DNA from: Patiria miniata
Lineage: Eukaryota; Echinodermata; Asteroidea; Valvatida; Asterinidae
NCBI RefSeq assembly: GCF_015706575.1
Contig: NW_024037048.1
Span: forward strand, 10,433,512-10,497,511
Length of the DNA: 64,000 nucleotides
Reading direction: 5' to 3'
Shown here: positions 33,932 to 44,600 of the stretch, one piece after another
How the letters are laid out: the number at the start of each line of letters is the position of its first letter
Numbering within the stretch: the first letter of the stretch is position 1
The notes under the pieces: model-generated
Told to the model about the DNA's origin: nothing
What the model saw: the letters and a program-made list of their open reading frames with translations, nothing else
Database searches by the model: none
Made by a program: the position numbers and the translations under genes

Positions 33932-34834
33932 ATGAAGATCTGCGTGGCAACCGTTCTTTCAATCGCCCTCCTTCTGGGTAACTCCGTCAACCTCCGAGCT
34001 TCCGTTACTGCGCCGGTTGCCTCGGACGGTGATGGTCCTGCGTCTCAGGCGGGCCAAACGTGCTGTCAGGAAACAGCTGCAATTGTCGGAATTTTACAAG
34101 GGTCAAAGGGTGATGCAGGTCAAAAAGGAGAGCCGGGTGACGATGGCAGAGGCCTGCCGGGAAAGATGGGACCAAGAGGTTTAGTTGGGCCAACTGGGGA
34201 AACTGGTGTCAAAGGTCAAAAAGGTGTGATCGGCCCCCGGGGTCAGCGGGGAGCACGTGGTGTCAAAGGTCAAAGGGGACTCTCAGGCCGTCTTGGTGAT
34301 GTAGGTGCACTAGGACAAATCGGCCCGATTGGCCCTCAAGGTGACACTGGGCCTAAAGGTTCAGTCGGGACAACCGGTCTGACTGGTGTCAAAGGTCAAA
34401 AGGGTGAGCCAGGGGAGACACCAGACGACTCCAACCAGCGGGTAGCATTCACTGTGGTGATAACGAGCCTCTCGGATACCTCTACGAGTAGCGACACCCG
34501 TTTGCCCTTCCAGGAGACCGTGACGCTTCTGCCGGGTACCAGCTTTGATCTCGGGACCGGCACTTTCACTTGTAATGTGCCGGGCACCTACGTGTTCATG
34601 TTTTCTGTGCGCAAACATACTTCCAGCAGCCAACTGTGGGTTAATCTCCGGAAGAACGGCGACGCGGTTGTCTCTGGCTATAGCGATGATTCAAGTCAAG
34701 AGGGGCAGGTGTCTGGGAGCGCGGTGGTGGTTCTGCAGCGTGGAGATACGATGTATCTCACGATGTACGGTAGGGCGTGGAGTAATTCCAATCACTTCAC
34801 CTCATTCAGTGGCTTCCTCCTTTACCCCGAATAA
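33932..34834 (+). CDS. Secreted collagen-C1q domain protein
   Basis: This protein type acts in invertebrate innate immunity or matrix as a trimeric pattern-recognition lectin; the specific ligand is unknown. It has 300 residues: a signal peptide (1-19, MKICVATVLSIALLLGNS), a Cys-Cys pair (44-45) suited to inter-chain bonds, about 35 Gly-X-Y triplets (57-162) with one break at GRG (72-74), then a C1q domain (169-300) with VAFTVVITS, PGTYVFMFSV, LWVNLRKNG and the C-terminal FSGFLLYPE strand. The acceptor TTCTGTGCAG ends at 33930, so I start at Met 33932 and not at an in-frame ATG 11 codons earlier inside the intron. The whole protein is in one exon. AATAAA overlaps the stop codon (34830-34835). 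Confidence 0.93.
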   Translation: MKICVATVLSIALLLGNSVNLRASVTAPVASDGDGPASQAGQTCCQETAAIVGILQGSKGDAGQKGEPGDDGRGLPGKMGPRGLVGPTGETGVKGQKGVIGPRGQRGARGVKGQRGLSGRLGDVGALGQIGPIGPQGDTGPKGSVGTTGLTGVKGQKGEPGETPDDSNQRVAFTVVITSLSDTSTSSDTRLPFQETVTLLPGTSFDLGTGTFTCNVPGTYVFMFSVRKHTSSSQLWVNLRKNGDAVVSGYSDDSSQEGQVSGSAVVVLQRGDTMYLTMYGRAWSNSNHFTSFSGFLLYPE

Positions 34835-34835
34835 A
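34830..34835 (+). terminator. Poly(A) signal of collagen-C1q gene
   Basis: AATAAA overlaps the TAA stop, with a second aataaa four bases on. Cleavage would fall near 34850, giving a very short 3' UTR. More distal signals are possible. Confidence 0.6.
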
Positions 34836-34850
34836 TAAAATAATTTCAAC

Positions 34851-37800
34851 ACATAAAAAAAACGAGCATCGTGTTGCTGCTTTGTTTAATCATTTTTCAT
34901 TTTGCCGAAACAATAAGCAATGAATTAAAAGCAATAATGTTCAATGTCACAAAAACACTCTATTGTTGACGGGTTTTGCATTGCGCATGCGCAGATCTGT
35001 ATACAATAGATAAATATTTTTGAGTGCATGTATTTAGCTTTATGTATGAGTATTGAGATAATAGTGAAATGTACGCTTTTCTTCAAAGCAAGGTAGTTAT
35101 TAGTTTTTCCCCTTCAAATCCATGTTTGCAATAACGCAGCCAGGGCCAAAAATAAATAAATAAATAAATAAATAAACAAAACAAAAAACAATAATAGCGA
35201 TGACCTCACCTTCCTGAAGTTATTCAGGCCAATATTTGCCACATTTGGCGAAACATATAACATAAAGTTCAAATTTTTCTGAAAATAAATGCGACTTTTT
35301 GTGGTATTGGGTAATGAATCGATAAAACAAGTTTATAAAACAGAATAGGAAAGGTATCCTAAAGCAAGCAAAGTAAGTATAAAAGAAATACAGACAAACA
35401 AACAAAATGGTATCGTACCTTTACCTACCTACCTGGATAATTTTAGGGCGTACTGTAAACACACAATTGTTTTCTTTGCCTTATGTTCCCTGTATGCCCA
35501 TCACAGATGGTGTGAATTAAATAAATCCTATGTATCAATGTTTATTTCATGTCACAAAACAATTATCAAGTGATAGAAACTACTTAGAATAGCTTGGCGT
35601 TTGGAATAACTGTATAAAATATTGTAGGTCTAATGCTTTTTATAGCAATTTGTTTAAAACGTTAAGACTTGCATGTAAACTTTGATAGTTTACAGATGCT
35701 TTGAAAAAAATACAATGCTTTTTGTTTAATGATTGCATTATTTTGTAACATTATAATATGTAAGAATTATGACTGGCTATGAAAACAGTATGCATAAACC
35801 CTCATTCTGAGGATTACGAAAAAGCACCACCATTGTTGATGAATACGTTTTTGCTCGACTTATTTTGACACAAAAAGTATATTAGTTTTAGTTGAGGAAA
35901 AAACACTTTTAAGTGTTTTTGTTTGAAAATAACATTTTCAGAAACAGAAACGTGCCCACACTAATGGCAAAAAGTGGAGTTGTATGCAAAGTTTAAAGCC
36001 CACAAAAAGTGCGACAAGTGTTTCTTGATTAAAAAAACCTCCATATTATTTAGACTTTTTATGTTCTTAACCAGCATTAACCAGGATTGCATTGAAGAAA
36101 CTCACTTTGAACACATTCAGTGAAAGTGTAAGCCCGTTAGATGGTAAAGAAACAATCTTAACGAAATCAATTAATACAAAGCACAAATTCCATTCAAGTG
36201 AGGAGGGTCTTTCGACTGCTTGGAATTCCCTCCCCCCCCCCCCAAGCTGCCATCGGATGGGATCACTTTGTAGTATTTGATGTGAAATTCGTTTTATTGA
36301 CTTTTATTTTTATTTTTACCATATTTGAAAACATCAATTTTTTTTTCGAGGTGTGGACTTGTATAAGCACGTTGATGTTAACACATTATGTCGGGGGCTC
36401 ATTATGTTTGAAACAGTTTGTAATACACTATGTTTGCACGATTTCAATCCAATTGACAAACAACCAACAACTGAAAGACATTTTGACCTTTTAACTGAAA
36501 ACAGTTTTTGCGATCGTTTGTCATTTAAATGATCGAACAAAACCCAATATGACTCTTGGAAACACATTTCGCATCACAAGTTCTATTTACTTTGATGATT
36601 GTTAAAATTGTAATCGCTTTGATATTAAAACATTCCTGCATATAAAGTCAGTCATTCAGTTTGTTATATTGTATGTTTTCATACTACTTTTGGCAGGTCT
36701 GGATGATTAAATTTGGGGCTGGTGTAAAGGTCGGATGCAGAATGGGTTAGGGGTTGGTGGGGTTGAGGGTGGGTGTGGATTAAGGGTAAGTTGGGTGGGG
36801 TGCAGTTAGGATAAGGGTTGTACGTAGAGTGGGGTTGAGGGGGAATGTGAATTAGAGTAGATCGGGAGTGAGGCTGGGTAATGGTTGTACCTGGGTAGGA
36901 TCAAAGGGGACGTAGCGCTGGCGGATCGGGGGAAGAATATATATTAATATAAATGAAAGAAAAGGAAAAGCGCCCCCTAGCGTCAATTAAGGTCTCAATC
37001 CCAACTTTTGGAGTTTGAAATGACAGGCCGACTGGTCAGTCGGGCCTGTCTCATTGGCTCCCCTGAAAATTGCGATATGGATCAGGCGATAAGGGGTGGT
37101 TCAGATTGCGTACTATTGTGAATTTGGGGTGGTGAACGGTGGGTGCGTTCATTGTTGATGGGTGTTGAGGCGGGTAGGGGTCGAGGATGGGTGAGGCAGT
37201 CAAGCTGTATGGAGTGAGAGTTGTATCGGAGTCCCTTACCCACCTTAGCTTACAGGCCTGTATGTCTCCCCACCGCTCAGGGGCAGGGCGTGGCAGGAAC
37301 TTGGTGGAGGCGGGTGTGACACCTCATCCGACGTTTTTGTTTTCAAAGTGGTCCATTGTTTTCCGAACTTTGTCTTACTGTTGACAAACAGGTCAACCTT
37401 AACAGCTGCACCTAGCATCAGTCCTGTCTTCTTTCAACAGCGCCCCCTTTGTCTCAAACCGAGGTTGGTTTGAGCTTTAAGTTTCCCACACTCCTACCCC
37501 TCACCCCCCCCCCCCCCACCCCCAAAAATGGAGCAATCTGGATCCAGAGGTATAGCCTAACTAGCATGAGGGCTTGGCTGGGGTGACGCCGGACGGAAGG
37601 CTTGACCCAGAAATTACTTATGAGAGCGGTTTGAGAGGCAGGGGTTGGCTTCGGTGTATATGCTAGGAGAATATAAAACACACGTTCAAACACCCCTCAC
37701 CACCCAGCTCCAACCTGCACTAGATGAACCCAAGCCAACTCAAAGAAGGAAAGAAGTGTTGTTAAAATTCGAAGCCCTTCCAAACACCCTGCCTCTCCAC

Positions 37801-38790
37801 CGCCCACTACAATTGCACGTCAAATCAACAGAGGGCGGTATGCAAGTTCAGTCTATCGCGGCAGGACTAGGTACGGTGCGATAGGGTGGTTAGCAAAGGA
37901 TGAAATAACGTGAACAAGCTAAGACATGACAGTGCTGTGGGGGTGGGGGGGGGGTGAACGGGGGAAAACACGAGAAGAAGCCGATGCTGGGAAAATAGGC
38001 GAGGTTTAGGAAATGGGGTTGTTCGTGTCGGAGCGGGAAGGTATATCAATTATTCTCATCACGACCGTACAATGGTATTTTACACAATTATTGACTGCTG
38101 TGAGTGGTGTAGTGAATCAAGCCCGAGGTGATCCGTTGAGCATTTTTTTCCCGAGATATGAAGCCGAGGGAAAATGTTAAAACTCAACAGCGCCCGCTAC
38201 CGCTCAGATCTGTACCTGTACTGTTTGAGTCGTATTTAGACAATAACTGTGACGCACCCTGTAAACTAGCTTACGCTATACAAACATCTGCAGTAAATTT
38301 ATGCGGTTACCTGGTAGTATAGAGGGGGCAATGACGTGCCGTTCATTTGCATAAAACCCCTTGTAACCCCCAGGCCCACTGGCTGGTACGGATGCCCCCG
38401 AAGAACTCTAAATATTGTGATTTCATCATCATCACTGAACGCAATACCAACTGATCAAGGTCCTAACAAGTCACGCCACTACTATACAGTTGTTTGAATT
38501 GGGATACCCACAAAATCGCATCACAGAAACGTTCAAACAGAATTGACATAAATCATATTCATATGTTCTTTTGCTTCAGCTTTGACTGATACTAAGCGAG
38601 TACAGATTGTCTTGATTGGTTCAAATAATTTCCAGAGTCTTACACTAAGGGAGATCAGTTACCATGGAAACTCAAACGTCTCTATTCATCTCCTGCTTTT
38701 CAGCCTCTGTCGTGCCTCTATGATGCCTCAGCTTTGCCAAGAGGCGACAGAGAAGGGGGACGGAGGACGGGTTAATTAGACCCGTCGATG
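34851..38790. other. Intergenic, no gene recognised
   Basis: AT-rich to about 36650, with an (AATA)n run at 35151-35177 and a C-tract at 36231. From 36710 to 37195 the plus strand is rich in ggggtt/gggtgg runs. Purine- or pyrimidine-rich stretches follow to 38050. Open frames here are short and unlike known proteins. Confidence 0.5.
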
Positions 38791-39830
38791 GCTAGGTCTC
38801 TTCAACTGCTTTAGTGGTGGGGTCCTTATGGCGACTAGCTTGCTGGATCTTCTACCAGATGTCAGAGAGGAATTCCAAGACGTCTTCAAGAAACTGGATA
38901 TCTACTCCCACTTCCTGCTGGCAGAGTTTTGAAAAGCCGTAGGGTTTTCCCTGATTCTCAGCAATGAGCAGGCTGTCCACAACTTTGAAGAGAGGTTTGG
39001 AGTTGGTGTGAAGGACATATGCCATGGCTCCCGGTCGGAAAAGCTCTTGACATATGCATTGTCTTCATACGTTTGGTCTCTTCACCTGCTGTGGTGGTGG
39101 CCTCTTCATGGCAACATGCTTGCTTGATCTTCGACTAAACGTCAGAGAGGAATTCCAAGACGTCTTCAACTTGAACCGGACATCTGCTCCCACTTCCCAA
39201 TGACAGGGTTTCTAACAGCCGTCGGGTTCTTCCTGATTCCGGGCATTGAGCAGGCTGTCCACAACTTTCAAGAGAGGGGTGGAGTTGGTGTGAAGGACGA
39301 ATGCCTCACCTGCTGATATCAAAGTGGACGGACCAGTACCGATGTTGCCGCGAAGAACAAGGACGGTCTGAGTACCGGTAAGTCCGCCCATAGGTTGGTC
39401 TTTCTGCCACTCGCCTTGTCTTTCCATTCCATCTTCGAAATGTCTCGCGCTCGGTCTACAAAGTTCCCTGTCTGGCCTCGATCGTTGGAATCTTCTCAGT
39501 CGCAGCCATTCACAAGACCATCTTAGCCGTGACTCCAGGGAATACACTGGTGCAGGAGAACCGAAGCAGGAAGTCCATCTGTCTGTCTGGCTTCGGCTTT
39601 GCCGCCATGGCTCCCGTCCGAATAGCTCTTGGCATCGTCCTCGTATCATACGAAGAGTGGAGAGCCTGGTGACCAGCGCCACCGGCGGTTCGCTCAGGAG
39701 GTCGCCACGTTCTTGTACGTCACGTTCTTTGTGATTCTTGAGCAGGAGATGTGCGAACCTGGGGACAGAATGCGGTTCTTTGCACCATTCTTGGATTTGG
39801 ATCTGTCGTCGGAACCATTTTAATTAATCC
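38791..39830 (+). pseudogene. ZIP zinc transporter pseudogene with internal duplication
   Basis: Two diverged tandem copies of the ZIP segment 2-3 region (38791-39065 and 39070-39345) each read roughly CGGGLFMATCLLDL / LLDLLPDVREEFQDVF, aligning with residues 57-120 of the intact protein at 23-24 kb. Then 39390-39825 reads LALSFHSIFE, a frameshift, AIHKTILAV, FAAMAP, a stop, and finally a C-terminal match. Frames break several times (TGA in GAGTTTTGA near 38930; loss of one base after HSIFE). The His-rich loop is missing. No introns, so it probably arose by retroposition or duplication of an intronless gene. Confidence 0.85.
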
Positions 39831-41500
39831 TGAGAAAAATCCGTGATATAGATCGCCATTATAGTAGCGTCAGGCTCATGAAAGGAGCAACGAATACCAC
39901 CTGCCCGCGAGCCAATTAATTAAGAATCTAATTACACCTTGTGCAACATCACTAGCGCTTTGAGTATCAATAATTGCTTGTTTTACTTTATACTACAAAG
40001 AGATGACAGTTTGTATTCAATGCATTATGTCAAGTAACAGCTGCAGTTTGAAATGAGTAAAAGTTGTGGTCAGTCTTGACTAGCTCGTCCTGCTGGAGCA
40101 GTGATAATGAGTGCTCGTACTATATTACTTGTATGTAAATGTTAGGGTCTTGCAAGGCTGCTAGTTACATCTAGTGTGTTTTGCACAAACATCAAAAACA
40201 AAACTACCAAGTTATTATGAAATATACCTTACTGGACCGTTAGTGAATGACAGCCTCAGAAAGCATCTTGTAAAATCATGGCACCTAGTGCTGCCATTCG
40301 TGAGACAATCTGTATTCAGCCCACCAGCGTTTGAAAAAAACTTGTTTTTTTTTTTTAAATACTGCCCTAGTGCACCATGTTTAGTTAGTCCGATTTTTTT
40401 GCAATCACTTACACACCTATGAATGGGTACAAGCCAGCTAGACTATACTTCCCTGACTATATGTCTATAAATTGCTCATCTTCATCTTAAGTGGGTCAGG
40501 GGGCCAGATTACAGGAACATGATTGTTTTTTCCCCAGCATTTAGGCTACGAACCCAAAACTTAAAAAAAAAATCAGTTTAACAACATTTGCTATAAAATG
40601 CTACCCCCCCCCCCCCCCAATCCATCTATTCTGGAAATTACCCCAAAAGCAAATGTTGTATAATATTCGTCGATTTACTTTGACGAATTGCAAAGAGTGA
40701 CCACATTGATTTCTGATGCATTTTAAAAACTAAATTGAAGGGGTTCAGAGTCATTCTTGGGTCAAGTTTCAGTGGTTATTGGAACGACACAGGGCAGTAC
40801 AGTTTATTCAAATCTGTATAAATATACATGTATTATATGTGGATACTAAAAACAATATTCTGTGGAGATTTAATTTGAACCCAGACAAAAAAATAATACG
40901 TTATTGAACTGAATTTTCTTGACACTTTGGGAGAGAAGTCATGGCGTTTCAGTGTGTAATCGTCGGGTGCCCCGCAGAAGGGCATATGAGCGTTCTGACG
41001 CAAAAATCATTTTCAAGAAAATTGCACTGAAAGTTTCCAATGTTCCCCCGCGCGCTTTATGACGAAAATGTTTAAATTTCATTAAAATAGAGGCAGTTTT
41101 CTACATATGCCCTTTTGCTGGGAACATTTTGGTCATTACGCGCTATTGCATAAGGGCATATGCACATATGCCCTTCTGCCGGGCACACAACGTGTTAATG
41201 TTGCTTCTCGTACCGTGATGGAGTTCAGTCATTCTTGAGGACATAAAATCAATGTCATTATATTAATGCACCCGGAGCTACAGATGTTCCAGTCCAGAAA
41301 TTGTTTTCATGTATCCATTTAATAAACAAAAGACCAATTTCATTCGACTAATAGAGTATGTACACGTGTGCTTGCATGGATCTCTACGTCTCATTGTTCG
41401 CTAAAACAAACAAGAATTCTAATTATTACAAAGAACACTTCTTGCATGTTGTGCCACGCCACCCTAAGCCGGCCCGTAACAGCTGGGGGTCTCTTGGTTG
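39831..41500. other. Intergenic repeats upstream of cyclophilin gene
   Basis: It holds TTAA MITE family 1 (about 40170-40665, ends decayed, C-tract inside) and a foldback with gcagaagggcatatg termini (40966-41187). No gene recognised. Confidence 0.55.
40966..41187. repeat. Foldback with GCAGAAGGGCATATG ends
   Basis: Left ggtgccccgcagaagggcat pairs with right atgcccttctgccgggcac. A second smaller palindrome, agggcatatgcacatatgccct-like, lies at the right end. Confidence 0.7.
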
Positions 41501-41523
41501 GTCGCTGTGTTTGTTTGGTTGGT

Positions 41524-41530
41524 TATAAAA
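41524..41530 (+). promoter_or_regulatory. TATA box, cyclophilin gene
   Basis: TATAAAA about 110 bp upstream of the exon 1 donor; transcription would start near 41555. Confidence 0.6.
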
Positions 41531-41637
41531 CTGTCGCTGTACTAAACTAGGACCACTTTTCTGCAAGGGAAGAAATCGTCGCGTTTACGTGTCATAACCT
41601 TGGATCGTCGCCACAGATTGTTCTGCTTACACCTGAA

Positions 41638-41640
41638 ATG
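41638..41640 (+). CDS. Cyclophilin exon 1 coding end (ATG only)
   Basis: Exon 1 ends CTGAAATG|GTAAGT, so an ATG occupies its last three bases. Splicing to 42546 gives ATG-GCA-ATG-AAG in frame (MAMKVY). If this ATG is not used, translation starts at 42549. Confidence 0.6.
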
Positions 41641-44600
41641 GTAAGTGTTTAATAACTGGAATTTAGCTACAAGTACAATGGAAAGAAATGTGTTGTCTTC
41701 TTTGCTATAAGATTGAAAATCATTTCAAACTCGATATTGCATATTGCTACTTTTCTGACTACAATACCCGGTATCAAGGGCGGATCCAGAACACAATTTT
41801 GGGGGGGGCCAAAAAAATGTTTGGTCCCCCAAAAAGTGGGTCAAAAAAATTACGGCGTGGGGTTCGGGGCCCGCTTAAGGGCCCCGAAAATTTTTTTGAT
41901 TCTAGATGCTCTGTGGTGCGATCTGAGGCAATTTCTGATCACTTTAACCAATGTTTTTTGAGGAAAAGATGGTGGTGTACTCATTGCCTGCCTTTATTGC
42001 GATGTCACATAAAAAAAAAAAAAAATTGGTTTCGTTTTGGGGGGGGGCATGGCCCCCTTTGGCCCCCCCCCTAGATCCGCCCTTGCCCGGTATTACAGTT
42101 ATCGCGGGCTGCGTTCTTTTTACACTGTAAAATCAAATTATTGTGTGTCTGGCTTTTGAGGTGAAGCATAATTTAGAGTTCGATGTCTAAGCTTGATTTT
42201 GTTCACGCTGTAAGCCCAGAAATTTCAAGTTAAGATGAAAAAGGGTGCTATAAAACAGTGAATGCTTGATAAATCAAACCAGAAAGGCTCAAAATTTGAC
42301 TTAAGCAGAACTTTTAGTGAAGCAGGGTAGTATGTCATCATTGTGATACTAGTGAAGGCAATGGATTCTCTTTTTGAAATTAACATGTTGTTTTGAGTTA
42401 TCAGAGTTCGACTTGTCGAGACTTCACAGTAACTGATGAAAGGAAATTGAAATCATGATGGAAATTTAACAAGATGTGAGTACAGGTTTTAAGGTCAATA
42501 CAGGAAGTGAGACCTAAGAAAACTTGTCTGTCATCTTTAATTCAGGCAATGAAGGTCTACATGACCATACTTCTAATGGCATCTTTGCAATGCCTCCTGA
42601 TGCTGACTACTCATTGCGAGGGCAAAGGACCCAAGGCACCCACCGGCAAGAAAGCCAAGAAGGTCAAGGACTGGGAGGACCCGGACCGTGACCGTAGCAA
42701 CGACCTCCTCGTCACCAAGAAGGCTTTCTTCGAGATGGAGGTGGATGATGAGCCGGTTGGGAGGATCGTCATCTCGCTGTTTGGCGAGACTTGCCCCGTG
42801 ACGGTGCAGAACTTCGCTGCGCTGGTGCGTGGAACATCGAAGAACAGGGTAAGACTGGTAGAGTTATCTCCTTTTGAGAGAGTCAAGGTTATGAATGAAT
42901 GCATATGTGTGGAAGAAAGATCAAAGTACCATCTTGCTAAATACACAAACGAAATAAGCAGAATGCTGATATCATTCATAATCTTCTTCAGTGTTGTAGT
43001 CGAGCTACCAACATTGAGTCCGAGTCCGAGTGCCGAGTCACAAGCCTCGAGTCCGAGTCCGAGTTCCGAGTCACAAGCCTCGAGTCCGAGTCCGAGTCAC
43101 GAGTCACTTGTTCTTAGTTGTTCACCAAACTAATTAATTTTGTTAAGTTATTTTTTAATCATCCATTCTGTCATTTAAGTAAATCCCAGTGTATAAAATT
43201 TACCTTGTGGGTGTACATGTTGTTTAGACCCAAAATGTGTTTTCCTTTTAATTCCCGTCCCTAAAAAAATCCTCCTCCATCCTTTTTCTCCACGTTAAAT
43301 CATCCAAAAATTATTCCTCAATGATCCTTTCCCTTCCATAAGTTAGCTTTTTCTTTTAATGAAAACACGTGACTCGAGTCACGAGTCACATAGCTCGAGT
43401 CTGAGTCATCATGGTTGAGTCCGAGTCAGATTCATTTTCCAATGTGACTCGAGTCGAGTCCGAGTCACGAAAAATGTAGCCTTTCGCCAAGGCCATCGTG
43501 GCTTAGCACGACGGAGCTGCGAAGTCCTGGACTCGAGTCCTACAACACTGCTCTCCTTTCAAAATGCCGTCGGATTTCCAGAAATACCTTTTCTGACGGC
43601 AAGCATATATGCCAATTACAATATTTGTTTTCCTCTTTTGAATTCAAAGTTTCCTGACTAATAATAAGAGACTGTATGGGTTTTCTTCCTCCATTCAGGA
43701 AAGGCTAAGCTACAATGACACCGTGGTTCATCGTATCGTGTCCGATTTCGTCATTCAGATGGGTGACGTCACAGAAGGCGATGGGACTGGCGGTAAGCGT
43801 TTCCCATATTTTTCTTTTTTGGTGTGTTATTGTTTTCATTAAGGAGTATTAAGAGATAAGGATGTTGTTGCTGTGCTTGAGATTGTTTGGTACCGCCCTC
43901 TACCGACGGTTTTGTTTGTGGCTGGCTTGTGTTGGGTCAGGAGAATAATCTCGTCGCGAGATGGTTCATGTTTTGTAGAAGTTTCCTAGAAGTCTGTGTG
44001 TACGGGATAAGAAAGAAGCTAATATAGGCACTTTCAGAGGGATTGTAATCAAATTAAAAATCAAATGTGCTTGCTTAAAGCGGAGGTTAAAAAGGGCTTC
44101 TCAAAAACATCATCACGTTCCAGCTTCAAACTCCCCGTCTCTTGAACATTTCTTACATCTTCTTTAAGTTATCCCTCCAAACATCACACTTCCTCACACT
44201 CAAACCGGAGTTTTCTGTCATTCATTCAATAGACATAGGCATTTGCCCGTGGTCTCCTCCTCAAATTATACACAGTTGGGATGACTGGCTCCGCTCCCAC
44301 CACAGCCCGTCTTTCCAATGCTGCTGCTTGCAGTTCAGTGGTGTCACATCCTTAACATTTTTTTGGTGTTTAATTATTACAGGTCTAAGCATCTACGGCA
44401 AGCACTTCGACGACGAGAATTTCTACCTTCGTCACGCCGGTGCAGGCTGGGTCGCTATGGCTAACTCAGGACCTAACACCAACAACTCGCAGTTCTTTAT
44501 TCTCCTCACCAAGGCGGGGTGGCTGGACGGCAGACACGTGGTGTTCGGGAAGATTACCGAAGGCATGGTAGGTTGGATTTCAGATTTTCTAAATTTTCAT

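Noticed and set aside
39212..39682. 156-codon minus-strand open frame
   Set aside because: It is antisense to the ZIP pseudogene and has no own features.
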